Shown here one piece after another: positions 56,813-64,000 of a DNA stretch of 64,000 bases. Origin of the DNA: Lachnospiraceae bacterium (lineage in GTDB: Bacteria > Bacillota > Clostridia > Lachnospirales > Lachnospiraceae); assembly GCA_017396555.1 (NCBI GenBank), contig JAFQLS010000017.1, positions 62,001-126,000 on the forward strand, written 5' to 3'. The notes below the pieces were generated by a model. It saw nothing but the letters and a program-made list of their open reading frames with translations. It searched no databases and had not been told where the DNA came from. How positions within the stretch are numbered: position 1 is the first letter of the stretch; the number at the start of each line of letters is the position of its first letter. A program made the translations under genes and the position numbers.

Positions 56813-57550
56813 ATGATAATTAAGATATCGGTACCTAATAGAATGCAGTTTAAAATGATTCCGGGAATACGAGAGATATTATTTCAGAAGCACAGAGATA
56901 TACATTATATTGGAGGAGCAGAGGTATTGCCGGCACCGCTTGACTCGGATGAAGAATATGAAGCTATTGAAATGCTAGGAACAGAGGATGATACACAGGC
57001 TAAAAGTCTCTTGATAGAACACAATTTAAGGCTTGTTGTATATATTGCGAAAAAATTCGATAATACCGGAGTTGGTGTTGAGGATTTAATTTCAATAGGA
57101 ACTATAGGGTTAATAAAAGCCATTAATACATATCGTAAGGACAAAAATATTAAACTTGCAACATATGCAAGCAGATGTATAGAAAATGAAATTCTAATGT
57201 ATTTAAGGAGAAACAATAAAACTAAAATGGAGGTTTCTATTGATGAACCCTTAAATGTAGACTGGGATGGTAATGAACTTCTGCTTTCAGATGTATTAGG
57301 AACAGATGAGGATGTAATTTCTAAGGGAATAGAAGATGAGGTAGAACAAAATCTTTTGAAAAGGGCAGTGAATAAATTATCCAGCCGTGAAAAGTTGATT
57401 GTAGAAATGCGATATGGCTTGAATCGTGATGGAAATGAAATGACTCAGAAGGAGGTTGCTGACAGATTAGGAATATCTCAATCATATATTTCCAGGCTTG
57501 AGAAAAAAATTATTAAGAGGTTAAGAAAAGAAATAGTTAAATTTGAGTAA
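56813..57550 (+). CDS. sigE: RNA polymerase sporulation factor sigma-E
   Basis: This 245-aa sigma-70 protein directs mother-cell transcription. It starts with a pro-sequence of about 28 residues ([13 protein letters not shown]...) removed by SpoIIGA before [10 protein letters not shown]. Region 2 ([17 protein letters not shown], then the [19 protein letters not shown] segment) and region 4 ([20 protein letters not shown]) are clear. ATG 56813 has GGAG 8 bp upstream and gives the expected pro-sequence; an ATG at 56792 is less likely. The usual sigG is not next; a UppS paralogue takes its place. Confidence 0.95.
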   Translation: MIIKISVPNRMQFKMIPGIREILFQKHRDIHYIGGAEVLPAPLDSDEEYEAIEMLGTEDDTQAKSLLIEHNLRLVVYIAKKFDNTGVGVEDLISIGTIGLIKAINTYRKDKNIKLATYASRCIENEILMYLRRNNKTKMEVSIDEPLNVDWDGNELLLSDVLGTDEDVISKGIEDEVEQNLLKRAVNKLSSREKLIVEMRYGLNRDGNEMTQKEVADRLGISQSYISRLEKKIIKRLRKEIVKFE

Positions 57551-57612
57551 TATAAATGAAAAAATTGGTAATAATTCCTAATATAGTTAAAAATGAAAAG
57601 ACGGTGATTGTT

Positions 57613-58236
57613 ATGGCAAATTTAAGAATACCAAAACATATAGGAATTATACCTGATGGAAACAGAAGATGGGCTTTGAGCAATGGAATGAAAAAAACAA
57701 GAGGTTATGAATTTGGACTTGGTCCGGGACTTGATGTGCTCAAAGCCGCAAGGAAATATGGGGTAGAGGAAATCACATTTTATGGATTTACAAAGGATAA
57801 TTGTAAGCGTCCTAAGCAACAAGTGGATTCTTTTACTAAAGCTTGTATAGATGCAATAAAGCTTATTGCGGATGAAGATGTATCCCTACTCGTAATAGGG
57901 GATACATCTTCTCCTTGTTTTCCAAAAGAGCTACTTGTCTATACAACAAGGACAAATATAAATTCTGGTGGAATTAAGGTTAATTTTTTAGTAAATTATA
58001 GTTGGAAATGGGATTTGTTTGGAAAAAAGAATGGTAGTATTTATTCGTCAGATATTTCAAGGATTGACATGATTATTAGATGGGGCGGAAGAATGAGATT
58101 GTCGGGATTCCTGCCTGTTCAGTCGGTATATTCAGATATGTATGTTATAGAAGATATGTGGCCGGAATATGAAGATGAACATTTTGATATGGCAATTAAA
58201 TGGTATCAAAATCAGGATGTTACCTTAGGTGGTTGA
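57613..58236 (+). CDS. Divergent undecaprenyl diphosphate synthase-like protein
   Basis: This 207-aa protein is a cis-prenyltransferase family member: IPDGNRRWA with the catalytic Asp, TFYGFTKDNCKRP in place of the usual Asn-Trp-x-Arg-Pro segment, and a C-terminal IIRWGGRMRLSGFLPVQSVYSDMY matching IRTGGE-R-SNF-W-AYSE. The acidic residue after Gly-Gly is missing (GGR, not GGE), and it is shorter than usual, so activity is uncertain. I chose ATG 57613 because GGTGA is 6 bp upstream; ATG 57556 has no ribosome site. It follows sigE by 62 bp, so a sporulation link is inferred. Confidence 0.82.
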   Translation: MANLRIPKHIGIIPDGNRRWALSNGMKKTRGYEFGLGPGLDVLKAARKYGVEEITFYGFTKDNCKRPKQQVDSFTKACIDAIKLIADEDVSLLVIGDTSSPCFPKELLVYTTRTNINSGGIKVNFLVNYSWKWDLFGKKNGSIYSSDISRIDMIIRWGGRMRLSGFLPVQSVYSDMYVIEDMWPEYEDEHFDMAIKWYQNQDVTLGG

Positions 58237-58300
58237 CAAAGGTTTTTGTAGGCTTTAATATTAATAGACAAAGGATAAATTCACGGATTGGAGAAAAATA

Positions 58301-59218
58301 ATGAAAAAAATCATAAGATTAGTATTTGGTCTTGTTACACTTGCAATTATGTGTACGGGCTGCAACAGTAAGGAAGAACTTAACAATAATAAGGTTATTA
58401 GTGATAAGACGACAGAGTGTAACTGGTTTGATAGTGACAATATAGATGATAGCTATAAGTTAGATAAGATATCATTTTCGAAAGATAATAAATATGCTCT
58501 TCTATCGTATGCCACTATGAAGATGGGAGCTGAGCTAGATGAGTACTATACATTTTATTATGCGAAGCTTAAAGGTGACACATACACAATACCGCAGGAG
58601 GTAAAATTTGACTCGGATTATTATGCCATTAGTGCTCAGATAACCTATAGTGGTGATAAGGTAGTATTTACAGGTATTTCGGCTGAGCAGGCTAAGACGG
58701 TTGAAGGCTTTAACAATGGATGTAACCTTTATATTGGTAACTTTAAAAATGGTAAAGTGTCAAATGTAAAGCAGCTTGATTTTAAGGAAAAGGGTTTAAG
58801 ATATTATATAATTTCATTATTAGAGGATGATAGTATAATATATAATACCTATGATGCAAATACTAGCAAATTTACTTCTAAGATTGCATTAAATAATAAT
58901 GGTGAATACAGTGTTAAGGAACTTGATCTTGATAAATTAAATGATTATTACAGCAAAACAACATATGTTCTTAATGACAAGGCATTTATATGGATAGCAG
59001 ATGAAACTGACAAGAGCTTTAAGGCATATGTAGCAAAATATAGTGAAGGAAGCTTTGAAGAGTTTAGTTCTATTTCACCTGAATTTATGAATAGTAAGGA
59101 TTATGGTAAGTTCTATTCGGCGGTAGGAATGGACAGGGACGGTGGAATTTATATTCATGAGACTGTTTCAAATGGAATAAAATTATATAGATGTAAAGTG
59201 CAAAATTTTACAAAATAG
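58301..59218 (+). CDS. Hypothetical lipoprotein with TolB-like repeats
   Basis: This 305-aa protein has a lipoprotein signal with Cys21 in MCTGC. The rest has repeated beta-strand segments (KLDKISFSKDNKYALLS, AQITYSGDKVVFTG) that look like weak TolB or WD40-like blades. It has no enzyme motif. A ribosome site GATTGGAGA precedes the ATG. It may be a surface-exposed beta-propeller, but I do not recognise a family with confidence. Confidence 0.6.
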   Translation: MKKIIRLVFGLVTLAIMCTGCNSKEELNNNKVISDKTTECNWFDSDNIDDSYKLDKISFSKDNKYALLSYATMKMGAELDEYYTFYYAKLKGDTYTIPQEVKFDSDYYAISAQITYSGDKVVFTGISAEQAKTVEGFNNGCNLYIGNFKNGKVSNVKQLDFKEKGLRYYIISLLEDDSIIYNTYDANTSKFTSKIALNNNGEYSVKELDLDKLNDYYSKTTYVLNDKAFIWIADETDKSFKAYVAKYSEGSFEEFSSISPEFMNSKDYGKFYSAVGMDRDGGIYIHETVSNGIKLYRCKVQNFTK

Positions 59219-59220
59219 TA

Positions 59221-59248
59221 TAAAGTGTTAATTGAATTATGCCGATAT
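59221..59248 (+). promoter_or_regulatory. Sigma-28/SigD-like promoter
   Basis: TAAA (59221-59224) and GCCGATAT (59241-59248) are separated by 16 nt. The flagellar consensus is TAAA-N15-GCCGATAA. The match in both boxes is strong, with spacing one longer. It starts 43 bp before the ATG of the next gene. Confidence 0.6.
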
Positions 59249-59290
59249 AGATAATAACCAAAGGTATGTTCAAAAACAAGGAGGTACAAT

Positions 59291-59863
59291 ATGAGTGTTA
59301 ATGGAATAACAGGAACAAAGGCGGCTGAGTACGCAGCATACAACAAGTCAGATGTGAAGAATCAGACTGAAAAGAAGGAATCTTCTAATGATACAGCTGC
59401 AGTGTATAAGTCTTCAGTATCAAAGATGTCTGACGCAGAAAGAAGTGAGCTGGTTAAGAAGCTAAAACAGGATGCAGAAGCAAGAGTGGCTCAGATGCAG
59501 AGCTTGGTAACTGATATGTTTAAGAAGCAGGGAATTGCCATAGGAACTGCTGATGATATGTGGAAGGTTCTTGCAAGTGGTAAATTTAGTGCTGATCCGG
59601 CAACAATTGCTCAGGCTAAGGAAGATATTTCAGAAGACGGATACTGGGGAGTTGAACAGACATCTCAGAGAATATTTGATTTTGCAATGGCTCTTTCCGG
59701 CGGAGATGAAGAGCAGATGAAGAAAATGCAGGAAGCATTTGAAAAAGGATTTGCGCAGGCTACAGGAACATGGGGAAAGGAACTTCCTGATATATCAAAC
59801 AAGACATATGATGCCGTAACAAGCAAATTTGAAGAATTTTATAAGGAAAATAAAGCAGAATAA
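59291..59863 (+). CDS. DUF5610-like protein
   Basis: This 190-aa protein has an N-terminal disordered Ala/Lys/Ser-rich part (about 1-45), helices (about 45-85), and a C-terminal region with DGYWGVEQTSQRIFDFA, GGDEEQMKKMQ and GKELPDISNKTYDAV. This resembles the domain in proteins mislabelled hydrogenase-4 component G (DUF5610), as remembered. The function is unknown. AAGGAGGTAC precedes the ATG. The promoter at 59221 suggests control by the motility sigma factor. There is no signal peptide. Confidence 0.6.
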   Translation: MSVNGITGTKAAEYAAYNKSDVKNQTEKKESSNDTAAVYKSSVSKMSDAERSELVKKLKQDAEARVAQMQSLVTDMFKKQGIAIGTADDMWKVLASGKFSADPATIAQAKEDISEDGYWGVEQTSQRIFDFAMALSGGDEEQMKKMQEAFEKGFAQATGTWGKELPDISNKTYDAVTSKFEEFYKENKAE

Positions 59864-59881
59864 TAATACGTGGTAGTATAT

Positions 59882-59929
59882 AAGAGGTATCATCAGTATA
59901 AGGAAGTTATGCTGGTGGTGCTTCTTTTT
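59882..59929 (+). terminator. Strong terminator after the DUF5610-like gene
   Basis: A 20-bp stem with several G-T pairs (59882-59901 with 59907-59926) around GGAAG is followed by TTT. The ribosome site of the phosphatase gene (GAAGGAAA) lies just past it. Confidence 0.8.
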
Positions 59930-59942
59930 AGAAGGAAATTAT

Positions 59943-61436
59943 ATGAAGAGATTGAAGAAGTTTTTAGCAATTATAACAATTTTAACAATTATAGGTGTAT
60001 CAATTTGTGGATGTGCAGTTTCGAATAAGGAAGAAGAATCATTTTTCTATACGACGAATCCAACGGAAATGATTTCAGGTGAGCAACAGGAAGTTGTTGA
60101 AGAAAAGGTTACTGTTCCGAAATATGTTTTTTTGTTTATTGGTGATGGAATGGGATATCCACAGCTTCAGACTACCTGTTATTCTCTTGGAGAGGATGAA
60201 AAAATGCCATTTATGACCTTCCCTTTTGTTGGGAATATGACTACTCATAACAGTGAATCTACAATAACTGATTCCGCATCAGCAATTACAGCAATGCTTA
60301 CAGGTCATAAAACCAGTCACGGAACTTTAAATATGAATGAAAAGGGTACAAAGTCTTATAAGACAATAGCAGAATATTTAAGGGATGAGCTAAATTATAA
60401 AATTGGTGTTATTACAACAGCTTCTTTAAATCATGCGACTCCTGCAGGCACATATGCTCATCAAAATTCAAGAAAGAATTATTATCAGATAGGTAAAAAT
60501 TTAATTTCCAGTAATTTCGATTTTTTTGCAGGAGGAGGATTTACTGATAGTAAAGGGAAAAATGGTGGCAATACCAGCCTTTATACACTGGCAAAATCTA
60601 AAGGATATACAATAGTTAAAAGAACAAAACAGTATGAACAGCTTAATTCGGATACAGGTAAAGTTATTATGCTATCTGAAAACAGAGTTGATGAGGAGTA
60701 TATGCCTTATGATATGGATTTAGATGATGATGAGTGGACATTATCGGATTATGTATCTAAAGGGATAGAAATGCTTGATAATGAGAATGGATTTTTTATG
60801 CTTGTTGAAGGAGCGAAGATAGACCTTTGTAATCATGAAAATGATGCGGCTACGATGATTAGAGAAACTATGGCATTATCTGATTCAGTAAATAAAGCAA
60901 TAGAATTTTATAATGAACACCCGGATGAAACACTGATAATTGTAACTGCCGACCATGAATCCGGTGGATTAACGGTTGGATATTCACTCACAAAATATGA
61001 AACAGATTTAGATGTGTTATTAAAACAGAAAATTTCTTTTTCAAAATTTAAGACGGATTATTTAGAAAGATACAAAAAGGGTAATATTACATTTGAAGAT
61101 ATTCTTAAAGATATTAAAGAAAATTACGGTTTTACTCCGGATGAGGATGAAACAGAGCAGCTTAAACGAGCTTATATAAGAAGTTTACAGGTTGGAGCAA
61201 TGCCATCATCTGAGTTAACCAAGCAAGAATATATAAATTATGGAACTTATGAACCATTTTCAATTGTATTATCAAGAATAATGAATCACAGAGCTGGAGT
61301 TGATTACACAACTTACTCACATACAGGAATGCCTGTGCCGGTATATGCGTTAGGAGTTGGCGGTGAAAAATTTAACGGAAGCTATGATAATACAGATATA
61401 TTTGTTAAATTATGTGAAATAATGGAGTTGAAATAG
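59943..61436 (+). CDS. Alkaline phosphatase lipoprotein
   Basis: This 497-aa alkaline phosphatase family protein has a lipoprotein signal with Cys24 in SICGC. The metal and catalytic motifs are GDGMGYPQ, ITDSASAITAM (nucleophile Ser in DSAS), EGAKIDLCNHEND, and TADHESGGL. A last His is in YSHTGMPVPVYALG. It removes phosphate from organic esters outside the membrane, anchored by lipid. Lgt from this window could modify it. The trxB ATG follows 2 bp after its stop, an odd but tight pairing. Confidence 0.93.
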   Translation: MKRLKKFLAIITILTIIGVSICGCAVSNKEEESFFYTTNPTEMISGEQQEVVEEKVTVPKYVFLFIGDGMGYPQLQTTCYSLGEDEKMPFMTFPFVGNMTTHNSESTITDSASAITAMLTGHKTSHGTLNMNEKGTKSYKTIAEYLRDELNYKIGVITTASLNHATPAGTYAHQNSRKNYYQIGKNLISSNFDFFAGGGFTDSKGKNGGNTSLYTLAKSKGYTIVKRTKQYEQLNSDTGKVIMLSENRVDEEYMPYDMDLDDDEWTLSDYVSKGIEMLDNENGFFMLVEGAKIDLCNHENDAATMIRETMALSDSVNKAIEFYNEHPDETLIIVTADHESGGLTVGYSLTKYETDLDVLLKQKISFSKFKTDYLERYKKGNITFEDILKDIKENYGFTPDEDETEQLKRAYIRSLQVGAMPSSELTKQEYINYGTYEPFSIVLSRIMNHRAGVDYTTYSHTGMPVPVYALGVGGEKFNGSYDNTDIFVKLCEIMELK

Positions 61437-61437
61437 T

Positions 61438-62349
61438 ATGTATGATGTAGTAATTATAGGAAGTGGTCCGGCAGGTCTGTCTGCTGCAATATATGCAAGG
61501 AGAGCATTGTTAAAGGTGCTTATTATTGATAAAAATCCTATGTGTGGTGGTCAGATTATTAATACGGCAGAGGTTGACAATTATCTTGGAATGCCAGGGG
61601 TTAGTGGTATTCAAATGGCAATGTCATTCAAAGCACATGCGGATATGTTTGAACCCGAGACATTAATTGGTGAAGTCGAAGGTATCAGATGTGAGCAGAA
61701 CTATAATGTAATTATGATGAAGGATAAAACGAACCTTAAAACAAAGACAATAATATTTGCAACGGGTGCTAAATACAAGCTTCTTAATGTAAAGGGAGAG
61801 GAAGAATTTAAAGGCAGGGGTGTGTCATATTGTGCTACCTGTGATGGAGCTTTTTTTAGGCAAAAGAAGGTTGCTGTAGTTGGAGGGGGAGATGTTGCAC
61901 TTGAGGATGCTATCTATTTATCGAAAATATGTAATAAAGTGTATCTGATTAATAGAAGAAATGAGCTTAGAGGGTCGAAGCATTTGCAAAAAAGAGTATT
62001 TGAATGTGAAAATATTGAATTTCTAGGGGATTATGTAGTCGATTCTATTAATGGAGACTCAAAGGTTAAAAATGTAATTATAAAAAATAAAAACACTCAG
62101 GAAGAAAGAATGCTTGATGTGGACGGAATCTTTATTGCAATAGGTATGGTGCCTGAGAGTGAATTGCTAAAAGGGCTAGTAGAGCTTGATGAAAATGGAT
62201 ATGTTGTTGCCGGTGAGGATACAGTTACCAGCAATAAAAGTATATTTGCTGTAGGAGATGTAAGAACAAAATCCCTTAGGCAGATAATTACAGCAGCTGC
62301 TGATGGTGCAGTAGCAGTGTATGAAATTGAAAAATATCTTAATTTGTAA
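61438..62349 (+). CDS. trxB: Thioredoxin-disulfide reductase
   Basis: This 303-aa flavoprotein passes electrons from NADPH to thioredoxin. The FAD motif GSGPAGLSAA is at the start, the redox pair CATC near residue 134, NADPH motif GGGDVALEDA, and the second FAD motif FAVGDVRTKSLRQI near the end. It starts 2 bp after the phosphatase gene. Length is normal. Confidence 0.96.
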   Translation: MYDVVIIGSGPAGLSAAIYARRALLKVLIIDKNPMCGGQIINTAEVDNYLGMPGVSGIQMAMSFKAHADMFEPETLIGEVEGIRCEQNYNVIMMKDKTNLKTKTIIFATGAKYKLLNVKGEEEFKGRGVSYCATCDGAFFRQKKVAVVGGGDVALEDAIYLSKICNKVYLINRRNELRGSKHLQKRVFECENIEFLGDYVVDSINGDSKVKNVIIKNKNTQEERMLDVDGIFIAIGMVPESELLKGLVELDENGYVVAGEDTVTSNKSIFAVGDVRTKSLRQIITAAADGAVAVYEIEKYLNL

Positions 62350-62389
62350 ATATTGGAACGCAAGAATAATAGAATTTTTTGTAGATATG

Positions 62390-62398
62390 TGATATAAT
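62390..62398 (+). promoter_or_regulatory. Extended -10 promoter of the lysozyme gene
   Basis: TGA followed by TATAAT (62393-62398) is an extended -10 element. No good -35 box is seen 17 nt upstream. A GGAGG ribosome site follows at 62415. Confidence 0.45.
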
Positions 62399-62426
62399 AC
62401 TTTCAAATTTTTTTGGAGGTATAATT

Positions 62427-64000
62427 ATGTTTGATAAGATTAAAAAGGCGTTAATAGTAATATCGGGTGCCATTATGGTATCAGTATTATCTATAACGCC
62501 TTCTTTTGCGTCTGAAAGAGGTTCTTCAGAATATACATTTACAGATAAATATCCGTCGGCAGGAGACTGGGAGGATGGAGAGAGAAACAAACACCAGAAT
62601 ACATTAATGCCAAACAGTATATCAGCAGGCAATGTTAATGTTGATGAGTCAGGTGCACAGAAGACGACCGTGCCATATACAGGTCTTACATATACTCATA
62701 ACAAGAGATATGATAAATGTACAGTAGTAAATGGTATAGATGTATCTAAATGGAATGGTGACATAAATTGGAATAAAGCAAAGAAGCATGGAATAGAATT
62801 TGCATTTATCAGAGTCGGTAACAGAGGTGTGGAATCAGGTGAATTATATGAAGATCCTCTGTATAAGACAAACATCAAAGGGGCAAACGCAGCGGGTATT
62901 AAGGTCGGTGTATATATTTATTCGCAGGCTATTACAGAAGCAGAAGCTATTGAAGAAGCTAAGTTTGTTTTGAAGAGGATAAAAGCTTACAATATCACAA
63001 TGCCGGTGGTGTTTGATTTAGAGTATTATGATGGACCTAGTGGAAGGTTATGGGATGCTAATTTATCAAAGAGTCAGGCTACCAAGATTTGTCAGGCATT
63101 TTGTAAGACGGTTGAGAATGCCGGATATGAGGCAATGTTATATTCTAATCCGGATATGCTTTATAACCATTTAAATGCATCAACGTTGGAAAAGGAATGT
63201 ACAATTTGGCTTGCTCATTGGGGAATACAGAAGACAAGCTATGAGGGGATGTATGACTATTGGCAATATGGCTCGGGCTATGTAAATGGCATAAATGGTC
63301 CGGTTGATGTTAATTTCTGGTATAATCCAAAGAAATCTACAGGTCTTAAATTATCTGCTACTTCAAAGACAATGAATATAGGAGATAAATTTAAATTAAC
63401 AGGTGAGATTGAGCCGGCAGAGTCAACAGATATTATTACCTGGACTACATCTAATCCTGTTGTTGCGTATGTTGATCAGGAAGGTAACGTAGTTGCCGGT
63501 AATAAAGGAAGTGCTACAATTACAGCTACTACAACCAGTGGAATAAAAGCAACTTGTAAGCTGACAGTAAATGACAGGCTGTCCAATTATGAAGTGGTAT
63601 TAAAGGATGGAACTGTGCCTATATATAATGGCAAAGCTCATACACCAGCGGTAACATTAAGAACCAAGAAAAACATAGTGCTTAGTGGGGAAGTTAATAC
63701 ACCGGTTAATTTAAGAATGGGACCAAGTACAGATTTTTCTATCATAACAACACTTCCTGTGGGTACAAAGGTAACAGTATATAATTCATTTACTAATAAT
63801 GATGGGGGAATATGGTATTCTATTAAGTTTACAATGGATGGAAAAACATATAGAGGTTATGTATCAGCTCCGTATATAACAGCTAAATCAGGAAAAAGAA
63901 CTTTAGGTTCTTCTCTTTATACAGTAGCATATTCTAACAATGTAAATGCAGGTAATGCGGTATTAACAATAAAGCCTGCATCAGGGTCATACTTAACTGA
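62427..64000 (+). CDS. Secreted GH25 lysozyme with Big2 and SH3b domains (cut by right edge)
   Basis: An open frame from ATG 62427 (TTTTTGGAGG upstream) runs past the edge; at least 524 residues are visible. A signal peptide ends near residue 30 (SITPSFA). A GH25 muramidase domain follows (about 105-305) with VNGIDVSKWNG, the DxE motif in VVFDLEY, and WQYGSG. A Big2 immunoglobulin-like domain (about 310-390; VAYVDQEGNV) and a bacterial SH3 domain (about 420-490; VNLRMGPSTDFSI) come next. It probably trims peptidoglycan outside the cell. Confidence 0.92.
   Translation, partial: MFDKIKKALIVISGAIMVSVLSITPSFASERGSSEYTFTDKYPSAGDWEDGERNKHQNTLMPNSISAGNVNVDESGAQKTTVPYTGLTYTHNKRYDKCTVVNGIDVSKWNGDINWNKAKKHGIEFAFIRVGNRGVESGELYEDPLYKTNIKGANAAGIKVGVYIYSQAITEAEAIEEAKFVLKRIKAYNITMPVVFDLEYYDGPSGRLWDANLSKSQATKICQAFCKTVENAGYEAMLYSNPDMLYNHLNASTLEKECTIWLAHWGIQKTSYEGMYDYWQYGSGYVNGINGPVDVNFWYNPKKSTGLKLSATSKTMNIGDKFKLTGEIEPAESTDIITWTTSNPVVAYVDQEGNVVAGNKGSATITATTTSGIKATCKLTVNDRLSNYEVVLKDGTVPIYNGKAHTPAVTLRTKKNIVLSGEVNTPVNLRMGPSTDFSIITTLPVGTKVTVYNSFTNNDGGIWYSIKFTMDGKTYRGYVSAPYITAKSGKRTLGSSLYTVAYSNNVNAGNAVLTIKPASGSYLT

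Noticed and set aside
1..64000. tRNA, rRNA or intact mobile element
   Set aside because: No cloverleaf, rRNA segment, transposase with inverted ends or integrase was seen by eye.

Overview
The window is AT-rich chromosomal DNA. Nearly every gene is on the + strand (ychF is the only clear exception), genes are tightly packed, and GGAGG-type ribosome sites are common. The mix of spoIIGA-sigE, a murE/dapF meso-DAP pathway, a PASTA-kinase cluster, an fhs/folD pair and an LacI-controlled malto-oligosaccharide operon points to a Gram-positive anaerobic Clostridia member, most likely Lachnospiraceae. The genus cannot be fixed from sequence alone. No rRNA, tRNA, CRISPR array, insertion sequence or intact prophage was seen.

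Layout. 1-3.1 kb: tail of an NlpC/P60 hydrolase, then rpsO and pnp, each behind a structured leader. 3.2-7.7 kb: metY, an FtsX-type permease and a HisA that looks eukaryotic. 7.8-13.7 kb: malto-oligosaccharide uptake and use (lipoprotein binding protein, two permeases, malQ, LacI regulator) with a clear promoter/operator and an internal terminator. 13.8-17.6 kb: two adjacent dynamin-like GTPases. 17.6-28.9 kb: tepA-like protease, uppP, ftsK/spoIIIE, fhs, dapF, murE, folD, priA. 28.9-38.5 kb: the conserved def-fmt-rsmB-rlmN-prpC-prkC-rsgA-rpe-thiN series, which links translation start, rRNA methylation and Ser/Thr phospho-signalling, interrupted by a frameshifted fibronectin-III-like pseudogene. 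38.7-40.8 kb: ychF (minus) and lgt. 40.9-53.5 kb: the division and cell-wall (dcw) cluster mraZ-rsmH-ftsL-pbp-spoVD-like-mraY-murD-ftsW-murA-divIB-ftsZ, starting with four phased MraZ boxes and lacking murE, murF, murG, murC and ftsA. 53.6-55.9 kb: a small decayed accessory islet with a PIN/NYN-like protein, an Ada-like zinc-motif protein, a broken ORF and an N-terminally truncated Rpn-family remnant. 56.0-58.2 kb: spoIIGA-sigE and a divergent UppS-family paralogue. 58.3-64 kb: a lipoprotein, a DUF5610-like protein behind a sigma-28-like promoter, alkaline phosphatase, trxB, and a GH25 lysozyme that runs off the right edge.

Most of the window is housekeeping DNA. The less ordinary points are two long hairpins that cover or abut ribosome-binding sites inside the dcw cluster (before the second PBP and before murA), a KTA-for-KTG change in that PBP, the eukaryote-type HisA, the dynamin pair attached to the maltose operon, the sigma-28-like promoter, and the PIN/zinc gene pair. 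I did not find a convincing complete new defence or mobile system. The PIN/zinc pair is the best candidate for undescribed biology and is weakly supported.
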